From Microbacterium arabinogalactanolyticum (GTDB lineage: Bacteria; Actinomycetota; Actinomycetes; Actinomycetales; Microbacteriaceae), in contig NZ_BRZC01000001.1 of NCBI RefSeq assembly GCF_030268005.1, positions 62,001-126,000 on the forward strand: a stretch of 64,000 nucleotides of DNA, given 5' to 3'. The position numbers and the translations under genes are program-made. Of the stretch, positions 15,241 through 23,384 are shown piece by piece. Each line of letters opens with the position of its first letter. Position 1 is the first letter of the stretch. The notes under the pieces are model-generated. The model had not been told where the DNA came from. It worked only from the letters and a program-made list of their open reading frames with translations, and ran no database searches.

Positions 15241-18200
15241 GTGTCGAATCTCTCCGTCCTCAGCCTGCGCAACCGCGCGCTCATCGCCCTGATCACGATC
15301 GTCTCCGCCGTGTTCGGCGGGCTGGCGCTGACCAACCTCAAGCAGGAGCTCATCCCCTCGCTCGAGCTGCCGGCGCTGATGGTCATGACCACGTACCCCG
15401 GCGCCTCGCCCGAGGTCGTCGAGAACGACGTCTCCACGCCGATCGAGGATGCCATCCAGGGCGTGCCCGGGCTCGAGTCGACGACCGCGACGAGCACCAC
15501 CAACGCCTCGATCGTGCAGGCGACCTTCACCTACGGCACCAACCTGGCGACCGCCGAGCAGAAGATGCAGCAGGCGATCAACCGCATCGGCCAGCAGCTG
15601 CCCAAGGACGTCACGCCGCAGGTGCTCAGCGTCTCGATCGACGACTTCCCGGTGATCCAGATCGCCGTCACCGGCTTCAGCGACGCCGAGGCCGCGCAGA
15701 ACGACCTGCAGACCACCGTCATCCCGGACCTCGAGGACGTCAAGGGCGTCAACGCCGCCCAGATCGTCGGCGGCGTCGGACAGCGCATCACCATCACGCC
15801 CGACGCGGCGAAGCTGGCCGAGGCGCGCCAGAGCACGCAGGCGATCAGCCAGGCGCTGCAGCAGAACGGCGTGCTGCTGCCCGGCGGCGACATCACCCAG
15901 GGTGACGAGACGCTCACCGTGCAGACCGGGTCGAAGATCACGAGCGCGAGCGAACTGGCATCCCTGCCGCTGGTTGGCACGGCGCTGACCATCGGCGACG
16001 TCGCGACCGTGGAGCAGACCACCGACCCGGTGACCTCGATCTCGCGCGTGGACGGCAAGGACGCCCTGTCTATCGCTGTCACCAAGCTTCCGTCGGCGAA
16101 CACGGTCGACGTGTCAAAGGGCGTGCTGAGCAAGCTCGACGACCTGAAGAAGACCTTCCCCGACACGACCTTCACCGTCGTGTTCGATCAGGCACCGTTC
16201 ATCGAGCAGTCCATCGAGACGCTCGCCACCGAGGGCATGCTGGGCCTGGCGTTCGCAGTGATCGTCATCCTGATCTTCCTGCTGTCGATCCGATCCACGC
16301 TGGTCACCGCGATCTCGATCCCGACCAGTGTGCTGATCACCTTCATCGGACTGCAGGCGTTCGGCTATTCGCTCAACGTGCTGACGCTCGGCGCGCTCAC
16401 CATCGCGATCGGGCGCGTGGTCGACGACTCCATCGTGGTGATCGAGAACATCAAGCGTCACTACGTGCAGGGCGCCGACAAGGGCGATGCGATCCGGCTG
16501 GCGGTGCGCGAGGTGGCTGCTGCCATCACGGCGTCCACGATCACGACCGTCGCGGTGTTCCTGCCGATCGTGTTCGTCGGCGACATGGTCGGCGAGCTGT
16601 TCCGGCCCTTCGCGATGACCGTGACGATCGCGATGGTCGCCTCTCTGCTGGTCGCGTTGACGATCGTGCCGGTGCTGGCGTACTGGTTCCTCAAGCCCGG
16701 CAAGCCGCTGCTGGACGCCGCGGGGGCGCAGATCGATCCGGAGCATCCGGATGCTCCGCCCACCCGTCTGCAGCGCGCCTACCGGCCGATCCTGGGCTGG
16801 ACGCTGAAGCACTCGGCGACCACCGTGATCATCGCCGTGCTGGTGCTCGCCGGCACCCTGGCCGCCGCCCCGCTGATGAAGATCAACTTCCTCAGCGACT
16901 CCGGGCAGAACACCATGACCGTCACCCAGGACATCGGTGGCACCGCGAGCCTCGAGGCGAAGTCGGATGCCGCGAAGAAGGTCGAGAAGGTGCTGGAGGG
17001 CGTCGACGGCATCACGCACGTGCAGGCGTCGATCGGGTCCAGCGGCTCGGCGCTGCGCGACGCGTTCTCCGGCGGCGCGGGCATCACCTACTCCATCCAG
17101 ACCAGCGATTCGGCCGATCAGGAGAAGCTGCGCGCGACCGTGCAGAAGAGGATCGACCAGCTGAAGGACGCCGGTGACGTCAAGGTCGGGGCGTCGTCGG
17201 GCGGCTTCGGCTCCAGCGACATCACCATCAGCGTCACGGCTCCCACGGCCGATGCGCTGCAGGAGGCGACCGACGCCCTGACGAAGGACCTCGAGGGCCG
17301 CGACGGCGTCGGCGAGGTCACCGACAACCTCGCGGCGTCACTGCCGTACATCGCGGTGGTCGTCGACCGGGCGAAGGCCGCCGAGCACGGCCTCTCCGAG
17401 GTGGCGGTGGGCTCGATCGTGTCGAACACGATGCGCCCGGAGCAGCTCGGCACGGTCGAGGTCGACGGCACCGGCCTGACCGTGTACCTCGTCGCTCCCG
17501 AACCGCCGACGTCGGAGGATGCGCTGAAGGAGCTGGCGATCCCCACCCCGACCGGCATCGTGAAGCTGTCGGACATCGCCCAGGTCGAGCAGAGCAACGG
17601 GCCCACCGCGATCACCACCGAGAAGGGGCGTCGCACCGCCACGATCACGGTGCCGCCGGCCTCCGACGACCTGGCCGTCGCCACGCGCTCGGTGACCGCC
17701 TCGCTCGATCACGTGAAGCTGCCCGAGGGCGCCCGCGCCGAGATCGGCGGCGTCGCGCAGCAGCAGGCCGACTCGTTCTCGCAGCTGGGCCTGGCCATGC
17801 TCGCCGCCATCCTGATCGTCTACGTGGTGATGGTCGCGACCTTCAAGTCGCTGCGGCAGCCGCTGCTGCTGCTCGTGTCGGTGCCGTTCGCGGCGACCGG
17901 TGCGATCCTGCTGCAGATCGCCACGGGTGTGCCGCTGGGCGTCGCCTCGCTGATCGGGGTGCTGATGCTCATCGGCATCGTGGTCACGAACGCGATCGTG
18001 CTCGTCGACCTCGTCAACCAGTACCGCGAGAAGGGCCTCGCGACCGCGGATGCCGTGATGGCCGGCGGCGAGAAGCGTCTGCGGCCGATCCTGATGACGG
18101 CGCTCGCCACGATCTTCGCGCTCACGCCGATGGCCCTCGGCATCACCGGACACGGCGGATTCATCTCCCAGCCGCTCGCGATCGTGGTCATCGGTGGCCT

Positions 18201-18849
18201 GGTGTCGTCGACGGTGCTGACGCTGATCGTGCTGCCGACGCTCTACAACCTGGTCGAGGGTGCGAAGGAGCGGCGTGCTGCACGGCGGGCTGCGCGCGGC
18301 GGCGGAGCCCCCGGACCGGACGGATCAGGCCCCGGTGGCTCGGGCCCTGCCGGCCCCGAGGGCCCCCGCAAGCCCATCGCGCCCGAGATCATGTACCGCA
18401 GCGACGTCGAGGCGCATCTCGCGGGCGAGGCGCTCGGCGGTGGCGCCGGGTCCGCAGTCGCCGGGCCCGGAACCGGTGCGAGGTCGTTCGCGGCCGGTGC
18501 GGGTGCTCACGCGGGCGCGGCGCGGCTCGCGGCATCCGATTCGATGTCGGATGATGCGCCCGCAGGTCAGGCGGGCGACGGCGAGCCGGCCGTTGCCGTG
18601 GACTCCGGGACCATCGCACGCCTGCAGTTCACGGACTCCCCTGCGGTCCAGCCGTACGAGCCCGCCCGCTCCGCGGCCGACCCCATGCTCGCGGCTGCCG
18701 CCGCGGCATCCGCCGCTGCAGCCGCCGCCTCGGCCGCCGCAGCCGCGGCATCCGTCGTCGCGCAGGCCGCCGCCGACCCCGCTGCGCACCATCCGACCCG
18801 CCGCGAGCTGCGCTCGCAGGCGCTGCCCTCCGCGAACCCGGTCGACTGA
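15241..18849 (+). CDS. RND-family efflux transporter with long Ala-rich tail
   Basis: A 1202-residue proton-driven pump of the HAE/AcrB-like class (efflux RND permease). It opens with LRNRALIALITIVSAVFGGLALTNLKQELIPSLELP, has two large extracytoplasmic loops and about twelve membrane helices. The proton-relay motif GRVVDDSIVVIENIK is at residues 391-405 with Asp395/Asp396. Residues beyond about 1010 form a hydrophilic, Gly/Pro- then Ala-rich tail that is probably disordered and cytoplasmic and is not part of the usual fold. The start is GTG at 15241, 10 nt after the TetR gene. No membrane-fusion or outer-membrane partner is present, as expected for a Gram-positive host. Confidence 0.92.
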   Translation: MSNLSVLSLRNRALIALITIVSAVFGGLALTNLKQELIPSLELPALMVMTTYPGASPEVVENDVSTPIEDAIQGVPGLESTTATSTTNASIVQATFTYGTNLATAEQKMQQAINRIGQQLPKDVTPQVLSVSIDDFPVIQIAVTGFSDAEAAQNDLQTTVIPDLEDVKGVNAAQIVGGVGQRITITPDAAKLAEARQSTQAISQALQQNGVLLPGGDITQGDETLTVQTGSKITSASELASLPLVGTALTIGDVATVEQTTDPVTSISRVDGKDALSIAVTKLPSANTVDVSKGVLSKLDDLKKTFPDTTFTVVFDQAPFIEQSIETLATEGMLGLAFAVIVILIFLLSIRSTLVTAISIPTSVLITFIGLQAFGYSLNVLTLGALTIAIGRVVDDSIVVIENIKRHYVQGADKGDAIRLAVREVAAAITASTITTVAVFLPIVFVGDMVGELFRPFAMTVTIAMVASLLVALTIVPVLAYWFLKPGKPLLDAAGAQIDPEHPDAPPTRLQRAYRPILGWTLKHSATTVIIAVLVLAGTLAAAPLMKINFLSDSGQNTMTVTQDIGGTASLEAKSDAAKKVEKVLEGVDGITHVQASIGSSGSALRDAFSGGAGITYSIQTSDSADQEKLRATVQKRIDQLKDAGDVKVGASSGGFGSSDITISVTAPTADALQEATDALTKDLEGRDGVGEVTDNLAASLPYIAVVVDRAKAAEHGLSEVAVGSIVSNTMRPEQLGTVEVDGTGLTVYLVAPEPPTSEDALKELAIPTPTGIVKLSDIAQVEQSNGPTAITTEKGRRTATITVPPASDDLAVATRSVTASLDHVKLPEGARAEIGGVAQQQADSFSQLGLAMLAAILIVYVVMVATFKSLRQPLLLLVSVPFAATGAILLQIATGVPLGVASLIGVLMLIGIVVTNAIVLVDLVNQYREKGLATADAVMAGGEKRLRPILMTALATIFALTPMALGITGHGGFISQPLAIVVIGGLVSSTVLTLIVLPTLYNLVEGAKERRAARRAARGGGAPGPDGSGPGGSGPAGPEGPRKPIAPEIMYRSDVEAHLAGEALGGGAGSAVAGPGTGARSFAAGAGAHAGAARLAASDSMSDDAPAGQAGDGEPAVAVDSGTIARLQFTDSPAVQPYEPARSAADPMLAAAAAASAAAAAASAAAAAASVVAQAAADPAAHHPTRRELRSQALPSANPVD

Positions 18850-18864
18850 GGCGGTCTGACCCTC

Positions 18865-18942
18865 GCCGCCGCTCAGCGTGGATCACAAACGCGTCGGGCT
18901 CGTGCTTCTACGATGCATTTCCGATCCACGCTGACGCGGCGG
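18865..18942. repeat. Long intergenic inverted repeat between convergent genes
   Basis: GCCGCCGCTCAGCGTGGATC (18865-18884) pairs with 18923-18942 with one bulged base, leaving a 38-nt loop. It fills the gap between the RND pump and the aldose epimerase and could terminate transcription from both sides, though it has no T tract. Two similar large inverted repeats lie at 22397-22472 and 42150-42218. Confidence 0.6.
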
Positions 18943-18958
18943 ATGACCGAAGGCGGAA

Positions 18959-19861
18959 TCACCCCGAGAAGCGGATGCCCCACTCCAGTGTCCAGGACTC
19001 GTCCTGCCCCAGGTGGCGCAGTCCGCGCCCGGAGTTGAAGGCGTCGGCGGGAGCGGTCATCGGCTCGACGGCGACGACGAGCGAGTGGTCGGGATATCCG
19101 GTCGAGGTGTACGCCTGCACGTAGCCGAAGCCCGGGCCCTGCTGCAGCGTGACCGCCCGGCCGTCGGGGGCGGTCAGCGTCGTGCGGGCGAAGCCGTCGG
19201 CGTCCCGGTGCAGGTTCGCGAACCCGGTGTCCAGCTGCACGTCGCCGAGGCGCTGGCCCTCACGCAGGTCGGTGCCGGAGGCGACGGGGGATTCGCCGAC
19301 CGGCAGCATCCGCTCATCGGTCTCGAAGTAGGTCTCCGCGGGAATGCGCAGCATCAGGGTGCGCGGGTCGGTGCCGCCGATCGTCAGGTAGGGGTGGGTG
19401 CCGAGCGCGACCGGTGCCGGAGCAGCCGAGCGGTTGGTCAGCGTGTGCGTGACGTCGATGCCGGCATCCGTCAGTGCGTAGCGCACGGTCGTGTCGATCA
19501 GGTACGGGTAGCCGGTCTGCGGGACGATCGCCGCGGCGAGCGTCACCGCCTCCTCCGAGCGTGCCGCGATCTCGTAGGCAGTGAAGCGCAGCAGTCCGTG
19601 GCTGGCGTTGTGGAACTTCGGCTCGGTGATGGCCAGCGCGCGCGTGGTCTCGCCGTCCTGCCAGATCCCGTCGCGGACGCGGTTCGGCCACGGGGCGAGC
19701 ACTATTCCCGAGGCCCCCGGCGTCGCGATGTCCTCGGGGTACGGTGGCACGATGTCTACACCGCCGACGGTGAGATGGCGCAGCGAGGCGCCGACCTGCG
19801 CGATCTGCGCCGTCACGTCGCCGCGGCTGAGGTGGATCTGGATGCCGGTCGGGGAGCTCAC
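18959..19861 (-). CDS. Aldose 1-epimerase family protein
   Basis: A 300-residue galactose mutarotase-like enzyme that interconverts sugar anomers. Catalytic and binding blocks are in order: APWPNRVRDG, HNASHGLLRFTAYE with the first His, ALGTHPYLTIG with the second, LDTGFANL, and VAVEPMTAPADAFNSG with the catalytic Glu. The start is GTG at 19861 because a TACGAT hexamer (19868-19873) lies exactly six bases upstream. A longer in-frame start at 19930 would include that promoter and is rejected. It may serve general sugar metabolism; there is no operon partner. Confidence 0.9.
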   Translation of the reverse strand: MSSPTGIQIHLSRGDVTAQIAQVGASLRHLTVGGVDIVPPYPEDIATPGASGIVLAPWPNRVRDGIWQDGETTRALAITEPKFHNASHGLLRFTAYEIAARSEEAVTLAAAIVPQTGYPYLIDTTVRYALTDAGIDVTHTLTNRSAAPAPVALGTHPYLTIGGTDPRTLMLRIPAETYFETDERMLPVGESPVASGTDLREGQRLGDVQLDTGFANLHRDADGFARTTLTAPDGRAVTLQQGPGFGYVQAYTSTGYPDHSLVVAVEPMTAPADAFNSGRGLRHLGQDESWTLEWGIRFSG

Positions 19862-19867
19862 TCCGCA

Positions 19868-19873
19868 ATCGTA
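19868..19873 (-). promoter_or_regulatory. Leaderless -10 box of the aldose epimerase gene
   Basis: The minus strand reads TACGAT, six bases, then GTG at 19861. Confidence 0.6.
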
Positions 19874-19903
19874 CGACCCAGGGCTTCTCCCAGGGTGGTC
19901 CGG

Positions 19904-20021
19904 TAGACTCGTGCGGTCGGCTTCGGGCACCCGCCTCGTGCGGAGCGTTTTGCGAGGGTGAACCTGCTCTCATTGTGAGCCCAGGGGCCGATGGTTCATC
20001 AACCATCACATGAATGGCCCC
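19904..20021 (+). promoter_or_regulatory. Promoter and structured 5' leader of the DEAD-box helicase gene
   Basis: TAGACT at 19904-19909 is the best -10 box, implying a leader of about 200 nt before the ATG at 20117. Within it, GGGGCC (19984-19989) pairs with GGCCCC (20016-20021), enclosing a second perfect stem GATGGTT/AACCATC (19990-19996 with 20001-20007). Long structured leaders are known on cold-induced DEAD-box genes; that role here is inference. Confidence 0.5.
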
Positions 20022-20116
20022 GGCCGACGGATGCCCGGGTATGTCCGCCGTGCGCTGATCTCTGTGCGCACGGGAGCGGACGCTGTTCTCGTGTCAGAGA
20101 CAGTGAGGAAGATCCC

Positions 20117-22387
20117 ATGCCGAAGAACGGCAAGCCCAAGGGTGGACGCCCGTCCCGCAACTTCGAGCCGCGCTACGCCAAGAAGACGGCGTTCCACGAC
20201 CGTCACGCCGGCGGACGCCCTGCTCGTGACGACGACCGCCGGACGGATGCCGGTGAGCGCCGCTCCTTCTCGTCCGACGCCCGTGCGGACCGCCGCCCGG
20301 GCAGCATCAGCCCCAAGCACCGCGGCTACCGCGCGGCTGAGACCGATGCGGCGCCCAAGCGCCGCTGGTCGGATGCCGAGCGCGCGGGGCGCGACGAGGC
20401 CCGCTCCATCCGGAACCGTGCTGAGTCCGGTCGCCGCGAGGCGCCACACCACCGCAACGACCGCGATGACCGTGGCTTCGGCGGTCGCCGGTTCGACGAC
20501 CGTCCGCGCCGCGATGAGCGCGCCGGTGGTTTCCGCCGTGACGAGCGTCCCTCGCGCGATGACCGCGGTGGCCGTGGCTTCGAGCGTCGTGACGAGCGTC
20601 GGCGTTTCGATCGGGATGAGCGCGGGTCTCGTGGTTTCGAGCGTCGCGATGACCGTGGCGGCGCGCGTGGTGAGTTCGACCGCACTGAGCGTCCGCGGTT
20701 CGATCGCGATGACCGCGGTGGACGTGGCTTCGAGCATCGCGACGACCGTCCGCGTTTCGACCGCAACGACCGCAATGATCGTGGAGGCCGCGGGTTCGAC
20801 CGTGACGAGCGTCCTGCCCGCGATGATCGCGGTGCGCGAGGTGGCTTCGAGCGTCGCGACGAGCGCCCGCGGTTCGACCGCACGGACCGCCCGCAGCGCA
20901 CCGACCGCTTCGACCGCAATGAGCGTCGCGACGAGCGTCCGCGGTTCAACCGTGATGACCGTAACGAGCGCCCGCGCTTCGAGCGCAGCGACCGTCGTGA
21001 CGAGCGTCCGCGTTTCGAGCGCAGCGACCGGGATGCCCGGCCGATCCGTCAGAACCGCGACGACCGTCCGAGCCGCAGTGACTGGAACCGCACCGCGACG
21101 GTCAAGGCGCACGAGGAGCACGTCGACGTCGTGCACGAGCGGCTCGAGGCCGAGGCCGTGCAGGCCACCGAGGTCGCGGATGTGACCTTCGGCGACCTGG
21201 GTCTGGGCTCGAACATCGTCGAGATCCTGAAGAACATGGGCGCTGAGACGCCGTTCCCGATCCAGGCCGCCACCATCCCGAGCATCCTCGAGGGACGCGA
21301 CGTGCTGGGCCGTGGCCGCACCGGCTCCGGCAAGACGATCGCCTTCGGTGCACCGCTCGTCGAGAGCATCCTGCTGTCGCAGAAGGGCAAGCGCCGCGAG
21401 ATCGGCCGCAAGCCGCGCGCGATCATCCTCGCCCCGACCCGTGAGCTGGCCCTTCAGATCGACCGCACCGTGCAGCCGATCGCCCGCAGCGTGGGCCTGT
21501 TCACCACGCAGATCTACGGCGGCGTGCCTCAGGCGCGTCAGGTCGGCGCGCTCAACAAGGGCGTCGACATCGTGATCGGCACCCCCGGTCGCATCGAGGA
21601 CCTCATCGAGCAGCGCAAGCTCGACCTCTCCGAGATCCGCATCGCGGTGCTCGACGAGGCCGACCACATGGCCGAGCTCGGCTTCGCCGAGCCCGTGCAG
21701 CGCATCCTGCGCAAGACCGGCACCGCGCTCGAGGACGGCGCGACCAGCCAGAAGCTGCTGTTCTCGGCGACGCTCGACCGCGAGGTCGCCGCGATCGTCG
21801 ACGAGTTCCTGGTCGACCCTGCGGTCTACGAGGTCGCGGGTGAGGACCAGAACTCGGGCACGATCGAGCACCGCGTGCTGGTGATCGATCACCGCGACAA
21901 GGCCGAGGTGCTCACCTCGCTCGTCGACCGCGAGGGGCAGACGCTGGTCTTCGCCCGCACCCGTGCCTACGCCGAGATGCTCAGCGAGCAGTTCGAGGAT
22001 GCGGGCATCGCGTCCGTCGCCCTGCACGGTGACCTGAACCAGGCCAAGCGCACGCGCAACCTCCAGAAGCTCACCGCGGGCAAGGTGCAGGTTCTCGTCG
22101 CCACCGATGTCGCCGCGCGTGGCATCCACGTCGACGACATCGACCTGGTCGTTCAGGCCGACGCGCCTGACGAGTACAAGACGTACCTGCACCGTTCCGG
22201 CCGCACCGGCCGTGCCGGTCGCTCCGGCCGCGTCGTCACGCTGATCACCCGTCAGCGCTGTCGCCGTATGGAGGACCTGCTGAACCGCGCCGAGATCGAC
22301 GCGCCGTTCGAGCAGGCCGCACCCGGTGACGACCTGATCGACGAGATCACCGGTCGCGTCCCGAGCGCCGCCGAGCTGACCGCCTGA
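20117..22387 (+). CDS. DEAD-box RNA helicase with Arg/Asp-rich N-terminal extension
   Basis: ATP-dependent RNA helicase of 756 residues. Residues about 357-745 hold the complete core: the F-GLG-PFPIQ Q motif, GRTGSGKT with Lys406, PTRELALQ, TPGRI, DEAD (513-516), SAT, and the final HRSGRTGRAGR. Residues 1-355 are a low-complexity, probably disordered extension made of imperfect repeats such as ERRDERPRFDR and RDDRGGRGF, rich in Arg, Asp and Gly. Such regions bind RNA and promote condensates in other helicases. The ATG at 20117 is preceded by GAGGAAG 5-6 nt away. The location of the extension at the N- rather than C-terminus is notable. Likely roles are ribosome assembly or cold adaptation (inference). 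Confidence 0.93.
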   Translation: MPKNGKPKGGRPSRNFEPRYAKKTAFHDRHAGGRPARDDDRRTDAGERRSFSSDARADRRPGSISPKHRGYRAAETDAAPKRRWSDAERAGRDEARSIRNRAESGRREAPHHRNDRDDRGFGGRRFDDRPRRDERAGGFRRDERPSRDDRGGRGFERRDERRRFDRDERGSRGFERRDDRGGARGEFDRTERPRFDRDDRGGRGFEHRDDRPRFDRNDRNDRGGRGFDRDERPARDDRGARGGFERRDERPRFDRTDRPQRTDRFDRNERRDERPRFNRDDRNERPRFERSDRRDERPRFERSDRDARPIRQNRDDRPSRSDWNRTATVKAHEEHVDVVHERLEAEAVQATEVADVTFGDLGLGSNIVEILKNMGAETPFPIQAATIPSILEGRDVLGRGRTGSGKTIAFGAPLVESILLSQKGKRREIGRKPRAIILAPTRELALQIDRTVQPIARSVGLFTTQIYGGVPQARQVGALNKGVDIVIGTPGRIEDLIEQRKLDLSEIRIAVLDEADHMAELGFAEPVQRILRKTGTALEDGATSQKLLFSATLDREVAAIVDEFLVDPAVYEVAGEDQNSGTIEHRVLVIDHRDKAEVLTSLVDREGQTLVFARTRAYAEMLSEQFEDAGIASVALHGDLNQAKRTRNLQKLTAGKVQVLVATDVAARGIHVDDIDLVVQADAPDEYKTYLHRSGRTGRAGRSGRVVTLITRQRCRRMEDLLNRAEIDAPFEQAAPGDDLIDEITGRVPSAAELTA
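20530..21080 (+). repeat. Degenerate coding repeats in the helicase extension
   Basis: Units such as cgtgacgagcgtccgcggtt and cgcgatgaccgcggtg recur many times in imperfect tandem, encoding Arg-Asp-Glu-Arg-Pro-Arg-Phe and Asp-Arg-Gly-Gly blocks. The period is irregular and follows the codon frame, so this is a protein repeat and not a CRISPR or satellite. Confidence 0.7.
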
Positions 22388-22396
22388 CGCGCGTCA

Positions 22397-22472
22397 CAAC
22401 TCCGGAGAAACGCCCCTGTTCGGCCTGTTCCAGGCCGGCAGGGGCGTTTTCGCACCCGAATCTCCGGAGTTG
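22397..22472 (+). terminator. Nested inverted repeat with terminator after the helicase gene
   Basis: The inner stem AAACGCCCCTG/CAGGGGCGTTT (22408-22418 with 22439-22449) ends in TTTT and forms a good intrinsic terminator; its loop contains a further GGCCTG/CAGGCC hairpin. An outer perfect 12-bp repeat, CAACTCCGGAGA (22397-22408) with TCTCCGGAGTTG (22461-22472), brackets it. Confidence 0.75.
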
Positions 22473-22494
22473 CGGCCGAGGCCGCGGTCGCCCG

Positions 22495-22500
22495 TAGTCT
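22495..22500 (+). promoter_or_regulatory. Leaderless -10 box
   Basis: TAGTCT, six bases, then ATG at 22507. Confidence 0.6.
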
Positions 22501-22506
22501 GGTCGG

Positions 22507-23169
22507 ATGCCGCTGATCCGCCCCGCATCCCTCCCGCTGATCCGTGCGGCCGAGGGCGGCTCGGGTGAGATCGGGCAGGCGGACGCCGCAGCTCGCGCAC
22601 TTCGCGCGGACTACGAGCGGTGGAGCCGGCTGGGATGGGGCGCGCTCGCCTATCTCGGAGCGGTGCTCGGAACGCTGGTCGGGCTCGCGACGCTCGAAGC
22701 GGCGAGCGAGCTCTCGTGGGGAGTCGGGAGGGTTGCCGTCGTCGTGATCGGATGCGTGGCTCTGATCGTCGCCGTCACATGCCTTCTCGTTCTGCACCGG
22801 CTCTGGCGCACGGGGCGTCGGCTCACGATCGCGGCCGCCTGGTGGCTGCGGCTGCCCTTCCGCACGGGGCAGCGCTCCCGACGCGCTCCCTTCTGGTACG
22901 CACCGCGGACGGTGCAGTACGAGCCCCGCATCTTCACGAGGACGACGGCGGGCGCGCTGCTCCTCCTCATGGCGATCTTCGGCCTGTCCTCGGTGTTCTT
23001 CACCGACGCCGCGCGGATGCCGCTGCTGACCGCGGCGATGGTGTCGATCGGCGTGATCTCCGCGCTGTGCATGTGCGGAATTCTCGGCGGCATCATGCGG
23101 ATCACCTCGGGTCTTGCGGAGGCCGACCCGCTGTGGGCCGGCGTGCGCGACCGCGTCCGGGGCGCATGA
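22507..23169 (+). CDS. Four-helix membrane protein of unknown function
   Basis: A 220-residue protein whose family I do not recognise. About 45 hydrophilic residues precede two hydrophobic segments (residues about 47-65 and 73-95). A basic, aromatic cytoplasmic stretch (RLTIAAAWWLRLPFRTGQRSRR) follows, and then two more hydrophobic segments (about 148-168 and 175-198). The ATG at 22507 follows a TAGTCT box by exactly six bases, so translation is probably leaderless. A small two-helix membrane protein follows 23 nt downstream with its own leaderless promoter. There is no enzymatic motif. Confidence 0.7.
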   Translation: MPLIRPASLPLIRAAEGGSGEIGQADAAARALRADYERWSRLGWGALAYLGAVLGTLVGLATLEAASELSWGVGRVAVVVIGCVALIVAVTCLLVLHRLWRTGRRLTIAAAWWLRLPFRTGQRSRRAPFWYAPRTVQYEPRIFTRTTAGALLLLMAIFGLSSVFFTDAARMPLLTAAMVSIGVISALCMCGILGGIMRITSGLAEADPLWAGVRDRVRGA

Positions 23170-23180
23170 GCAGCAGCCCA

Positions 23181-23186
23181 TAGGCT
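23181..23186 (+). promoter_or_regulatory. Leaderless -10 box
   Basis: TAGGCT, six bases, then ATG at 23193. Confidence 0.55.
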
Positions 23187-23192
23187 GGGCGC

Positions 23193-23378
23193 ATGGAATG
23201 GAGCTCTTGGGCGACGGCGGGCGGCACGGTCTGGTTCTGCATCGCGCTGATGACGAGCGGGCTCGCGGGCGTACAGGGGAGGACGAAGCTCGGCTGGTTC
23301 GTGCTCGGGATGATCTTCGGTCCGCTCGCGCTGCTGCTCCTGGTCTTCCTGACCGAACCGCTGGTCACGCGCGACTGA
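23193..23378 (+). CDS. Small two-helix membrane protein
   Basis: A 61-residue protein with two hydrophobic segments (about residues 12-27 and 34-54) joined by a short GVQGRTKLG turn. The second segment, GWFVLGMIFGPLALLLLVFL, resembles small PLDc_N-like or superinfection-type membrane proteins only in general character, and no family is claimed. Its own TAGGCT promoter, six bases before the ATG, supports it as a real gene. It ends 6 nt from the end of the convergent radical SAM gene. Confidence 0.65.
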   Translation: MEWSSWATAGGTVWFCIALMTSGLAGVQGRTKLGWFVLGMIFGPLALLLLVFLTEPLVTRD

Positions 23379-23384
23379 CCGCGT

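Noticed and set aside
20530..21080. CRISPR-like or satellite repeats
   Set aside because: The units are irregular, keep the codon frame and encode Arg/Asp-rich protein repeats; there are no uniform spacers or cas genes.
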